Part shown: positions 13,521-26,084 of the stretch, piece after piece
How the letters are laid out: the number at the start of each line of letters is the position of its first letter
Position numbering within the stretch: the first letter of the stretch is position 1
From: Copromyces sp. CBS 386.78
Lineage: Eukaryota > Ascomycota > Sordariomycetes > Sordariales > Sordariaceae
Reading direction: 5' to 3'
Assembly (NCBI GenBank): GCA_030685235.1
Contig: MU839093.1
Coordinates: 62,001-126,000, forward strand
DNA length: 64,000 nucleotides
The notes under the pieces: generated by a model
Database searches by the model: none
The model's input: only the letters and a program-made list of their open reading frames with translations
Told to the model about the DNA's origin: nothing
Translations under genes and position numbers: made by a program

Positions 13521-14361
13521 GAGAAAGTCTATTCGCACGGTCACAATTGTTTATTTGAACGGTGATCCACTTTTTCCCTCACACATATCCCTAACCCTCG
13601 CGCGGCCACAGATGTCACATATATTCTTTCGAAAATTTCGCCCAGAAATCTGAGCATTACTATTCTTTTATACGTAATATTAGACCGTAGTACCCAAATT
13701 AGATATACACCCCTATATTGCACTTTATAAGGTATTTTATAGTGTACTTTATAGGGTACTTAGCGGCATAGTCGCACATCGCACAGCCCTAATCGCACAT
13801 CGCTCGTCGTTTAATTAAGTGATCAATTGAGGGACTATTACGGCTATTATAGCTATTAGTAACTATTATAGTTATTAGTGATTATTACGGCTATTAGCGA
13901 TTGTTACGGCTGTTAGTAATTATTACAGCTATTAGCGATTATTACGGCGATTATTACAGCTATTAGTAATTATTACAATTGTTAGCGATTATTACGGCTA
14001 TTATAGCTATTACGGCTATTACGGCTATTATGGCTATTACGGCTATTAGCGATTATTATAGCTATTAGCGATTATTACGGCTATTAGTAATTATTACGGC
14101 TATTAGCGATTATTACGGCTATTAGTAACTATTACGATTATTAGCGATTGGCTGTTAGTGATTGTTACGGCTGTTAAGGCTATTAACGATACGTATATTG
14201 TATAGGGGGGTGTAATAGGCTGTAATCTAGGAGTTTGGCGGTTGTAGTACGAGCGAGATTAGTATTGGCGGGGAGGGGATAGTAGAGTTAGGGATAAGTG
14301 TGAGGGAAAAAGTGGATTACCGTTTAAATAGACAATTGTGACCGTGCGAATAGACTTTTTC
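13521..14361. mobile_element. Non-autonomous inverted-repeat element (MITE-like), 841 bp
   Basis: The ends are 75-bp inverted repeats (13521-13595 and 14287-14361). The left begins GAGAAAGTCTATTCGCACGG and the right, read inward, begins GAAAAAGTCTATTCGCAC. An exact 8-bp duplication, TAATTTAA, flanks it at 13513-13520 and 14362-14369. Both the terminal GA(G/A)AAA and the 8-bp duplication match the larger element at 8470-12108. About 160 bp just inside the left end (13621-13783) is homologous to 8620-8771 of that element, including CGCCCAGAAATCT and TACTTAGCGGCA. It has no transposase coding capacity, so it was probably mobilised in trans by a relative of the larger element. Confidence 0.8.
13848..14180 (+). 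repeat. 19-bp minisatellite inside the small inverted-repeat element
   Basis: An imperfect tandem array has the consensus GGCTATTAGCGATTATTAC, with variants truncated to 8-9 bp (GGCTATTAC) in the middle. Copies differ mainly at C/T and A/G positions. It fills most of the interior between the left homology block and the right inverted repeat. Confidence 0.85.
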
Positions 14362-14739
14362 TAATTTAATTATTGAAATATTTACTTCTATCCTATAAAT
14401 AATATTCAATAGTAGTATACTATTTTTATAAAAAGGCGTAAAATTTATTTAGCGTATCGAAATCTTACTCCTAATTTTAAAAATATATTATATTATCGCT
14501 GTTTTACTATTCTTTAAAAAGTAGAACGGCGATATAAAAGTTCTACACTATTTCTACGGACTTATAATTTATTTGTAAAAAAATATCCGAATAATAGGCC
14601 GCCTAGCGTATAATTACCTTATATATATTCGTCGCCGTATTTATCTATTTAAATAACCTTACTATATATTTAATTAGGTTATAAATATTATTTTGTATAG
14701 AATTAATATTCTTACGGAAATTTTCGATAATTATTATTA

Positions 14740-14980
14740 GGCCCGCCGGTAATTTATTTACAATTTTAAATCCGGATACAAATTTTACTCTTACTAAAAT
14801 AGAATTAGTATCCGCCTAAAATTATTCTTCGCTTCCAATTTTAAATTAGTAGGATATCGGGCCTACTAGTAATTTATTTGCGGTTTCAAATTTAGATACG
14901 GGTTTTACTCCTATTAAAATAGAATTAGTATTCGTTTAAAATTACTTTTCGCTTCTTATTCCGGATTAGTAGGATGTCTT
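14740..14980 (+). repeat. Two-copy tandem duplication, 120-bp period
   Basis: Two adjacent units share the order TAATTTATTT, TTTTACTC, AAAATAGAATTAGTAT, ATTA(C/T)TTTTCGCTTC and TTAGTAGGAT. Matching anchors sit 120 bp apart (14783 and 14903). Differences are mostly C/T or A/G, as expected if both copies were mutated independently after duplication. Confidence 0.75.
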
Positions 14981-16829
14981 ATTACGCTTTTCGGCCTAGT
15001 ATATTAATAGTAATTCCGATTACGGGCGTTTAAAATTATTAATAAAGTTTATAATTTCTAATTCCGGTCCGCTATTATCGTTATTTAGGTTAATAAGCGG
15101 CTTATTTTTATAAAGAATCCTACTTCGTATAAAGAACCTAATATTTTATTTTTTCGCCGGCGTTACAATTCGCTTACTTAAACCCTTCCTTAAGAATAAT
15201 ATTTTCTTATCTACTATTTTATTAGTAATATTAACGTTAATTGTACTATCTTTTATACGAATATTAATTTTCTATTTATTATAAAGGGTAAATTCGTTCG
15301 TATTAGCAATTTGCCGCTTTACCTCTATTTTCGAATCGCCTAGTATATATTTAGCGAATTTTTTAATAAAGCGTTTAGCGTATTCTATTATCTAATTAAA
15401 AGTTTAGAAAATATTTTTTATAGAATTTAGTTCCCTCTTAGTATTTGCGAAAAAAAGACTAAATAAAAGTAGGTTTTAATTTAATCTCGCCCAATTAATA
15501 ACGTTAATATTTTTATTTTTAATTATTTTTATTAAGAGGGATAGCGCTTTTAAATAGAAATACCCAATTATAATTGCCCTTTCTAAATAGTAATATTTAA
15601 TTCCTTAAAGTACTTCTACAACTTACGAAAACTTATTAAATTCGTATATAAATATATATTTAGCTATTTTATAACCCGCTAACGTACGGAAATATAGCCT
15701 AACTTCTTTTAGAATACCCCTTTCGGCTAAATTAAAATTTAATATAAATTTATAAATTTACTATTAAATAAAATTAATATACTTTATTCCAATTAAAATT
15801 AAAAGATAGTAACTGACTTTCTATAAGACCTGTTCTTCCGTCTAATTATATATAGTATTATATACCGTCGGTAGGTATTATTCTACTACTTTTTATTAAT
15901 TAATATAGTAAAGTCGCCCTATATACTAAAGGACGGTATTTGTATTCTATACGAAATTGAAGCCGATGCCGATATAATATTAATAATAGAAGTTAAATCC
16001 GGCTACGTAAACCGTAGAGTTCAAAATAAGCACATTTATATCAGAAGTTTTTTTATTCTATTAATCGATAATATAATTATATTAGGCCTATATTTAATTA
16101 CTATAAATTATTTCTATATTTAAACCGACCTTATATAAAATTAAATATAAAATCCTATTTCGATAGTTAATTATTAATATAAATTTTATTTAAATTGGAA
16201 TATTACTCTTTAATTTAAATAGGAGTAAAATCAGGGCGAAAAGGGTTTATATTTAAGATTAAAATAAATTTATGACTATTAGAATACGTTTTAAGGTATA
16301 AAACGTTTTAACGTATTTATTTACTACTTATACGAAAAGCGGCGATTCTAATAGTACTTATATTAATATATAAATTCTTTCGGTATAAAAAATTAATATT
16401 ATATTATATTCGAAATTAACGAATATATATAAAAAACCTCTATTATAATTAAATTTAATAAAGTTATTAATAATATTAATATTAAAATATATATTTAAAG
16501 TAAATTTTCTTCTTCTTCGATTTGAAAATACTCCCCTTTTTATTAGGCTACGTAATCTTCTATAGGACCTCCCTAAATAAATTTAATAATTGGGTTTTAA
16601 TTATATTATTAAAGAGGATTATATTAAGCCCGTAGATATCTTAGGTTGCGAATTAGTAAAATCGGATTAGAATTATAATAAATATTATTTTTTTATTATA
16701 CTTCTCGATAATATATAGATTTAATTCGTTTAATTCGTAGTTAGAAGGATTAAGCGTAATATTCTTTAATATATAATTAATAAAGTTTGTAACGGGGTTC
16801 TTTTTAATACTATATTAAAAATATATATT

Positions 16830-17030
16830 AAAAATCCGTATAGGCGGAATATCGGCCGAAGGGTAGTAAATCGAACCGTTTAATAATTTTAAGAGAATTA
16901 TTATACCCCGGCTTACAATTAAAACCTATATTTACCGTATAATTTTAATTATAATATTATTAATTACCTTACCCGAATCGCCGGGGCCGATAGTTATTTA
17001 AATACGCGGGTAAAAATACTACTACTTAAA
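16830..17030 (-). pseudogene. Probable Pif1/Helitron-type helicase remnant
   Basis: Read on the minus strand, this segment gives a Walker-A-like GPGDSGK. Further on come VLIVSRGIIILLKLLNGS and YYPSADIPP, which resemble the V.A.TG.AA....GST.HS....P block of Pif1-family helicases after RIP-type changes (Thr to Ile, Ala to Ser or Ile, His to Tyr). In fungi such helicases in repeats are usually the Rep-helicase proteins of Helitrons, so the surrounding mutated tract may be a Helitron. I see no Rep motif or Helitron terminus, and the assignment rests on two motifs. Confidence 0.45.
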
Positions 17031-20000
17031 GTTCTAATATTATTAAATTTCTTATAAAGCCTCTCGAATTTCGGGTAATATATTTAATTAAACGATATAA
17101 TCGCTACCGTCCTAATATTTAAGGATAAAATCATCTTTATTAATTATTTCTATAATATTATTGAAATAGTCCGAAAGACAGAAATACTATTATAAAAACA
17201 TTTTCTATATAAATATTGTAAAGGATTTAATATTACCTAAATAATTAAACGTAAATATTATTAAATATATTAATTGGGTAATAGTAGGGATTTTTTTAAC
17301 CGCCCGGAAAATTTTAAAATCGATATTTTTAGCGAATTACCCCTCGTCTAAAATAATATTCTAGAATTTAATATTTTTAATATAAATTATACCGAAATAT
17401 ATTATACGAATTTAGAAAATCTTAATTAGTTTAATATATAACAATTAATAATTAGCATATTTTATTCCTATTTAAATTAACTACCTTTTATTCCTATTAG
17501 AGTAAAATATTTATTTAGTAGAATTAATTAAAGTAGCCTTACAATTAATTCTATTACTACCTTCGTTATTTTTATTATTTAAACCCTTCGAACCGTCCGC
17601 TTCCAACTTATTATCGCTATCGTTTTCTAAACTTTTTTTATTAGAATCCGGGTCTTCCTTATCCAATTCTAATTCGTTATTAATCTATTTACATTTACGC
17701 TATATTAATTACGTTACTAATATTCCGATTACCCTTAGCCGTAAATAGTATTTATTATATTTACGAAAGGGATCCCCTTTTAGAATAGATGTGAAATATT
17801 TATTAAGATACTATTTTTTAATAAGCGTAATATATATAGTAATAATTACTATTTAGGCGGTTTTCGGGTTTTTCTAATACTTAATATAGTTCTATATTAA
17901 ATCGTCGAATATTTTTTAAATAAGGGTCTTACTCCGGCGGGAGTTATCTTTTTCTAATTTATTCCGGGTTTTTATACTATACTTATAAATTGAAATTTAT
18001 AAAAATCTTTCGCAATTTATTAAAAATTTATATAATTAAATTTAATAAGAGAATAATAAAGCTTAAAAAGGCCTCTACAAATTCGTTACAATTATATTTA
18101 GCTTTAAGCCTCAAATATTCTATTTAGAATACTATCCTATAAATTAAGGTTTTACCCGTTCCAACCTTACTTATTAATATCGCCCCCCTTAATAAAGAAT
18201 ATAATATATAATAAATAATATATAAATTTATTAACCGGTTAATACGACTTAAATTTTATTTTAATTAAAGTAGTTAGATTAATTATAGTTAGAATAAAAT
18301 AAATTTACTAGCAATTTAATAAAGAAAGAGGCTCCGCTAATTCGGCCTATTAATATCTTAATTAGCTTAATTATATTTAAATTTAAACGTTAAATAATTA
18401 AATATAATTAGTATTTCGTTTTCAATTTAATAATCGGCAATTGCCCTTCCGAAAGCCCAAATACTATATATAATAAAATTAACGTCTATTAAAAAATCTT
18501 TAAACGGATAACGCTTCGAAATTAAGTTTTTAATAGCAGTACTATTTTTAAGCTCGCTTTCGACGTATATATAGGTAACTTCCTATATTTCCCTAATATT
18601 TTATATAAATTACGTAATTCGTTCTATTATAATAGAACCCATTAATATAAATTTAATAATTTTTACGTTCCCTTTAATATAAAATAGGGGAAACGCTTTA
18701 CTATTAATATATAATAAAATAATCTTAGTAAATATTTATATAAATTATAAGCAGGTTAATAACTTTAAAAGAAAAAGGTAATTTAAACATAAGGCTAGAT
18801 CCTATCCGAAATCTATATAATTATATTTTTATATAGTATTCTATAATACCGAATTATATTTAATATTAATTAAATTATAATATAGAATAACCGACATAAT
18901 AAATATATTACAATTATAAATTCTCCTAGCCTAATTATCGAAATAACCGAATTTCTTTAATTCGTTTTCGTTTAAAAGTTAAAATTAGTATTCTACTATT
19001 TAAAAGCCTAATACTTTATTTAAAAGTTAGATACCCTTTATAATTAATTAATTATAGGCGAAACAATTTATATATTTCCGCCGGGGCGAGGGTAGTATTT
19101 ATTTATATTATAAATATATATAGTTTGCGAATAATTGAAACGGCGGTTCTAAATTAGCGGGTCGAATTTATTATAATATAATTATCTCTCTTCTTAAAGA
19201 AGAAAGAAAAGGTTTAGAAAATTCTAAATTAATTATCGATATAATAACCGCTAATTATATAGGCGTTACCGGAATTATATTACTACTAGTATTTTAATTC
19301 CCCGGTATAGCGGGGTTAAGTAGAAGCTTTCTATAAAGCGATATATATATTAATAATAATAGTCTCTTTAAAGTAAATATTATTTAGGGCTTTATTAACC
19401 GGGGGGGTAATAAAGTCCTTATTACGTACGGTAATAACCCAAATTAGGAATTCTTTAATAAACGTAATAAATATTGCCATTATAATTCGACCGATTTTAG
19501 GATCGTCGAAGTTTATTAGAACTTATTTATATAAAGGGAAGAAGGCCAGGAAATTAACTTTTACCCAATTTTTATTAGCCTTTTTTAAATTGGCCAAAGG
19601 ATTAAATTAATTAACTATTATATTCGGTTAATAAATATCTATTATATAATATATTATAAGAATATTTATAAATTAAATAATTTTTATATACTATTTTATT
19701 CTAATTAGAATAATTAGGGGTCGTAGGTTACTATTTAGCGGAATTAATATATATTTTATTCTAATAGGAGTTAGTATAATAATTTTTATTAAAATAAAAT
19801 ATATATTAATTCGAATATATAAATATAAAATTTATAATTATAATTAAAATACTAATAAAAATTATCGAACGTACTATAACCTAATAAGACGGCTACTTCT
19901 AATCTATTAAACTTCAATTTAATAAATAAATTATACGTTAGAATCTAACCGGTCGGTATAAATTTATAAAGTTTTATAAGCACTTCTTCTAATAATTTCT

Positions 20001-21571
20001 TCTACGAAGTTGGCTCGCGCTCTACGAACGTATAATTATTATTAAATATTTATATTAAGATAGCCGGGATTTTATTATATATATTATTTAGGTTATAAAA
20101 CCCGGTATTTGCCGGGTAGCCGTATATAATTAACGTTATATTATTATTAACGGCGTTCTTAATTAAATACGCCGCAGTATCCTTATATTATTTAAAGGGC
20201 GGATACTATAATCGCTATAATTTATTAATTATAATAGGGTTATTAATATACGGTATTTCCACTTCCTTATTAAATATATAATTCTTATTTACCGTTGCTT
20301 TATATAGAGGTATCGTATATCGATTTTATTCTAATAGGAATCGTTAGTTAGCGATTTATTTAAATTAGAATAATATTGAATTTATTCTAATAGGAGTTAT
20401 TAATTAGTAATTTACTTAGATTAGAATAGCTGGGTAATTAAATAGCGGTTTAATTAAAAGAGTAAAAAAAAATAGAAATTAGTTGAAAGAAGGAAATAAA
20501 AAAAGGGTAGGAAGGAAATACTACGAACTACGCTAACCCGATTTAAATAATGCTTATTATAAGTTAGAATAAGTCTTTATTACTAATTATAGTTTAAGTA
20601 ATAAAGTATTTAACGGCCTAATAAAATTATTTAAATAGGTCCTAATTTGCCTACCGTTTATAATTGGCTAATAGGTAATTTTATAGTAAATTATATTAAA
20701 TAAATTAAGATAGCGCTAACTATTTAAAATAAAATAGGTCTTCGTTACTAACTATAAATTAAACAATAATATACTTAATAAAATAGTAAATAAATTAGAG
20801 TAAACCTTTATATACCTACTCTATAAAATTAATTTAGATTAGAGTAAATATTATTATAAATATATTAAGTTTAATATTCGAAATTACAATAACGAACTAC
20901 GAAGTAGTTAGGCGACTCTAATAAGAGTAAAATACAGCGGTTTAAACGGCTTATAAGGCTGGTATAGGGTAGGCTATATTTATATACTTATTAACGGGAA
21001 GACCCGTAGGAGGCGCTATATAATAGGTATTAGAGAGTAGGGCGAATAGATTAGTTTAAATATAGTTTGGAACCGTTATTAATTAAATTATCCCGTTATT
21101 ATAAGGCTATTACTTAGAGATTATAGTTTGGAAAAAGAATTAAAACGAATTATAACCCTTAATATAAATACATATAGACGAGCGATTACCTCCCCCCCCT
21201 CCTTATACGAATATTTGTATATTACTCCTTATAGGTACTTCGCACTAATATAAAAGTACTATTTACTATCCTTATATATCAATATTATTATTATTTTCAT
21301 TTCCGGAATTAAAGGTATTAAGTATTTTAATAATTATAATCGGGTTATTTTCCTTATAATTAAAAAAACCAAAATATTTTCAATCTTCCCTACGCTTTAG
21401 CCGTACTTTTTTACTATTAAATTATTAGAGAGTACTCGAAAATAATTTATATAAGCCGTTATATTATAAATTGGGTGCGTTAAAATCGGTAAGGTTCGAA
21501 GGGCTATAACGCCGCCGTACGAACCTATTCTTATATATAATATATATATAGTAAATAATATTTATATTAAT

Positions 21572-22076
21572 TGTTGGAGGGTATCGATCGACGAGGTTTG
21601 TGAATAGCTTCAAAAGGTTGATACGGTTGCGTAGAACTGTTCAAAAAGGAGTAGAACGGTATTTTGTTTGTATATGTAGGCTTTGTATTGGTAAAGATAT
21701 TTCAAAGTGTCTAATGAGTTATAGAAAACCTTTTCATTCCTCGAAGGGGACCACCCTTCTTATAGACTTTCTGGGCCAACCATCTATCCTATGAACGAAC
21801 GGTTTTCTCCGTTGAATTCCTCGGATCCTAGGGATTCCGAAAACGGTTTGTTTGTTTTCGTAAGTCAAGGAATGGTCGAGGGAGGAGGTTTCAAAGGATG
21901 TGAGACCTTTTTCCTCCCTTAGATTCCATCCTTAATACCCTGGTCAGCCCTGCATTCCTAGGCCCTGGTTCAGCCGTACAGGCCACCCTGGTAAGCCTTG
22001 CAGGCACCCCTGCCTGGGCAGTGCCTCGGCAACCCTCTACGAGGGATAGGGTTATATGTATAGAGGAATTTTAACA
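21572..22076. repeat. Un-mutated 0.5-kb island inside RIP-mutated DNA
   Basis: Base composition changes abruptly to near-normal GC between two AT-rich tracts. The island starts TGTTGGAGGG and ends near TTTTAACA, so a solo LTR (TG...CA) is possible, but no 5-bp target duplication fits (TTAAT left, ACGAA right). Around 21938-22018 it has three imperfect repeats starting CCCTGG(T/TT)(C/A)AGCC. A 64-codon ATG frame (21600-21794) has no recognisable domain and is probably chance. The length is close to the minimum that RIP recognises efficiently, which may explain survival. Confidence 0.6.
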
Positions 22077-24995
22077 ACGAATATTTAATCGAATAAAATC
22101 GATAAAATTCAACCAAAAATATAAAGCATATATTTATAGTATATAATACCTATATATAGTTGCTTATACTCGTATGGTATAATATAGACCCGTAAATTCG
22201 TTATAGATATATATTTTATATAATATCTATATTAAGACTAACATTAATTAATAGATTAATATATTTACTATTATTAGGTTGCCCGAATTCCAATTCGATT
22301 ACTTTGTGAATAATTATAGTAAAGGGACCGATAGCTAATATCTCCGTAAAAATAGACTTTATATTATACGTAGAATTCTTATTATATTTAATATTAAAGG
22401 TAAAAGAATAATTAATATATTTTAATATTAAATTTATCTCCTTCTATTTATTATTAATAATAATATATTATATTAGCCTAAACTTTAAAATAGCTTTAGA
22501 TAATTTATAATCCGTAATTTCCGGACGTAGGAGTTAAAAGAAATATAGTATTTCAGGCCTATAATTTATATTCTTTTTACCGTAGAAGAAGAGTAGTAGA
22601 TAATTAACGATTTATTAGAATATATTATAATTATTAAATTAAACGGCGCGAATAAAAATAATTAAAACCTAGACGATATATAAATACCGATAAATACTAC
22701 GGAATTATATATTAATACTATTACTAGTAATATTAGTACTATAATTACCGGTATATCCCTCTAAAGTAAATACTTCATTATATATATTATTAAATTATAT
22801 AAAAATATAAATAGGGCTATTAATTTAAATAGCGGCCGCGATTATTACCTTTATATTTTTGCGATTGAGAGTAGCGGGGTTTAGAAAACCCCCGTCTACG
22901 AAGTTTCAAATAAGGAAGGCGAAGATTCTAGAATAGAATATATTATAAAGAAACTATAATTTATAATAGAATTCGGTTTTCTATAGCTTTATCTTTTTCG
23001 CCCGTTTAAGGCCGTAGGTATCCTATTTTATAAGAGGCTAAAAATGCCGAAATATTAAATTAATAAAATTAAATTTAATATAAAAAAAAGTAGGAATAGA
23101 AACTATTTACTATTTACAGTCGTATTTAAATTATACTTCTAATTATATTGAAATAATTTTCTAAATATACGATATCGTTTTTTAATTACTATAAATAAAA
23201 AAAAGCCTATTACCGAACTATTTTTATTTTATATTTAGAAAGTCGAAAAATGATTTATTATAAAGGCGGTAAACGCTAGTAAATTTACCTTCATTTTTAT
23301 CGAAGGCGGGGGTTTAAAGAATAAAACTGTTAAATATTTAATATTATTAGATTTTAAGGAATGGATAAGCGGTAAAACTATTTTAATTAATAATTAGAGA
23401 TAAGGATTATAATTTTAATATTATAAGCGAATTAACGGTAGGACGAAATATACGTAGTATTAGGGCGAATAAAGGAATAATTTAAGCCTTTTAAAATAGA
23501 ATAGTAGGTCGGAATTAATATAATTGGAATAATCCGGGGATATCGGAATTATTTATTAATAAATAAATTATAAAGTTACGTATAATATCCTATCGATTAA
23601 TATTAAAGCTTTATATAGTATCGAAATAATTATAGTTATTATAAATAATAATAAAATTAGAATTAGATATAATACGTTTAAAATTTTATTAAAAACGTTA
23701 ATTTAATTATAATAAATATTTAAAGTTTGAATTAACTATTATAATAGTTGTAAACATTTTAATAATTATAATTGTCCTATTATACGAAGTATAAATATTA
23801 AATTTAGCTAATATATCTTAGATACGCCTCGTAACGCCGTTTATACGTAAGTAAAGGCCTATAATTTAAGAAAAGAAATTCGAATTGCGGGGGGCGCGAA
23901 TATTTTTAAGAATTGTAAAAATTATATAAATATAAGGTAAAATAAATTCGTTATAACGAGCTTCCAGTTTATATTTTAATTATTAAGTACGTTAGTATAA
24001 TATTAAACCTTTAAAGAATAAATATAATTAAAGGGCGCGCAATTAAAATTACATTGTACTTTATTATATAATATTTGAAATCTACTATATATTATATAAA
24101 TCTTCAATATTATACGGCGTATTACCCCTAATTATAAAGGAAGTACTAAATTTCGTAAATAACGAAAAAAGTTTAAAATTGCCGGGCTATAAATCTATAA
24201 TTTCGGTATTTTTGGGTTCGGGATACTATAATTCCGGGTTTCTAGGTTAGGAATTAAAATTAACGGATTTAAAGTCGGTATTTCTAAATTTATTTTTATT
24301 ATTTATTTATTTAAAGTTGCGTTTTCGGAAGAGAAATGTTAATTCTTAACTAAATTCCCGATTAAAAGTCTTTACATCGTATAAATTACTTTTATCATTA
24401 AATCGGATAATAACGATTTAATAAAAGAAAATTTCGCATATATTTTTATTATATCAAAAATTAATAAATTCTTTAATATAAATTCTAAATAACTAATTAT
24501 TACTTCGAATTACCTTTACCTAATTATAAATAAATTATTTCAACTTTCCCCTTTTAAAGTAAAGGCGAAATTAGTATTCTTTAATTTTATAAATTAAAAA
24601 TTAATTAAAATTATAATTATATTCTAATAGTTTAGGAATAATTAATAGGATATATAAAATAAGGGTAAGGGTTGGATTAGAAGTATCGAAATTCGGAATA
24701 GGCGAATAGCGAATAGGACTAATTTTAAAATTAATTAATTCGGATATAAAGTTAGGCGAATTAGGCGTAAACGTAAATTAGTTATTAAATAGAGGCGGAA
24801 GGGGCATTTTATAAAACGAAGGTTCTATTATATTAAGTAGGTCGAATAAATCGGATATTATTACCCGAATATATTTTACTCTAATTAAAATCGTTCGTTA
24901 AATAAGTAGTTAATTATAATAGGGGCGGTTGATTTTATTCTAATTAGAATAGATTTAAAGGTTATATTCGGATTAGAGTAAAATCCTCCTACAAT
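22077..24995. repeat. AT-rich RIP-mutated tract right of the island
   Basis: About 2.9 kb of mutated sequence contains scattered coding-like runs but no domain I can name. Near its right end are three copies of the palindromic motif (around 24878, 24935 and 24974), and the AT-rich composition stops at about 24995. Confidence 0.6.
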
Positions 24996-25626
24996 TTTTT
25001 TATCACTCTACAACTAACGGTCAAAAAACGCAAAACCCGCTCAGACCTGCTGCCGCAGAAAGTAGTAGGTGGGGTCGCGAATGGGGTTTCGGAGGCCCAG
25101 CTGAGTCTGACTGAGACTAAGTCCAAAGTCCCTAATTTAGAGTTGAGAAGTCTCAACTAAAACAACTACTTTAAATTCGCTTTCTTTTAGACTTTTTAAT
25201 TTAGAGATTGCTCTATAACGTTCTGTCCCTTTTTATAAATTGCGAAAAAAGGGGATAGGTATAAAGTGTTCGCGTAAATGTCAAGTTCGAAGAAAGTGGT
25301 TTTGATTTTTGTCTTGGCGTTTTTGGCTCTCGAAAAGGGAGTAATTTGGACTTGGACAAAAACTCCTTTAATAACCTCTTTTATTAATAGTTTCCTCTTA
25401 AATCTTCATTTTCGCTCAAATCGGACATCTCCTTCATTTACCTTACGTACGTGCCTATCCTTTTTCTTCCTCGATTTTTTTCCCGATTTTTTAGTGCAAG
25501 TGATAGTGTACGTTGGTTGGGAGTTGGGACTAGCCAACTATCAAAATGGGACTAGCCAACTAACTTTACCGACTGGAGTCCATCCGATCCCCATGGAGCG
25601 CAATCCACACTGGTGGACCTGTAATA
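24996..25626. other. Ordinary-composition DNA left of the first pogo element
   Basis: About 630 bp has normal to moderately AT-rich composition without RIP saturation. It holds a partial tandem duplication of a 22-bp unit containing GGGACTAGCCAACTA (25525-25564). An open frame of 146 codons starts at 25278 and runs to 25718, but its last 30 codons lie inside the inverted repeat of the neighbouring transposon and it has no known domain, so I do not call it a gene. Confidence 0.5.
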
Positions 25627-26084
25627 TAGTAGGGTCCCCTGTTCCAACACCCCCCAGTACGAGCAACTCCCCCTGTTGCAACAATCCCCAGAGCGAAATT
25701 TTCATTTTTTTCGCTTAGTAAGCGCAACCCAACAACTGCCAACAAAAAAAATAAGATTTGCTTATAAAAAATACCAGTAATAAAGGGGTAACCCCGCTAT
25801 AAAACCCCCTAAATCGCATACAATCTAGTAAGATTTTACATTGTATACTAGAACCACCTACCTTTACAACCTTATTACGCTACTAAACTAAATAATTCCT
25901 TAATTCTAATAATAAATCTAACGTCGCTAACGGTCAAAATACTCTATACAAATTCACTTTTAATTATTTAATTCGCTAAAATAATTATAATCTCCGCTAT
26001 TACCCTATTGTAAAAGAAAATTATTTATAAATAGTATAAAAGCTAACCCTTTAAACCGTTATTAAAAGCAACTATTAATTAGGC

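Larger units (their letters stand above)
14370..21571. repeat. Long AT-rich RIP-mutated tract with at least one helicase-like remnant
   Basis: About 7.2 kb of mutated repeat DNA has no intact gene. Within it are a two-copy 120-bp tandem duplication (about 14740-14980), a helicase-like stretch on the minus strand (16830-17030), an acidic reading frame on the minus strand near 17570-17690 (NNELELDKEDPDSN), and several copies of a palindromic motif related to TTTTACTCTAATTAGAGT. I could not find ends for the element or elements involved. Confidence 0.65.

Noticed and set aside
13848..14180. CRISPR-like repeat array
   Set aside because: The units are directly adjacent with no spacers, and the context is a eukaryotic transposon.
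21600..21794. 64-codon ATG frame in the un-mutated island
   Set aside because: No domain, and the length is expected by chance at this composition. I describe the island but do not call a gene.
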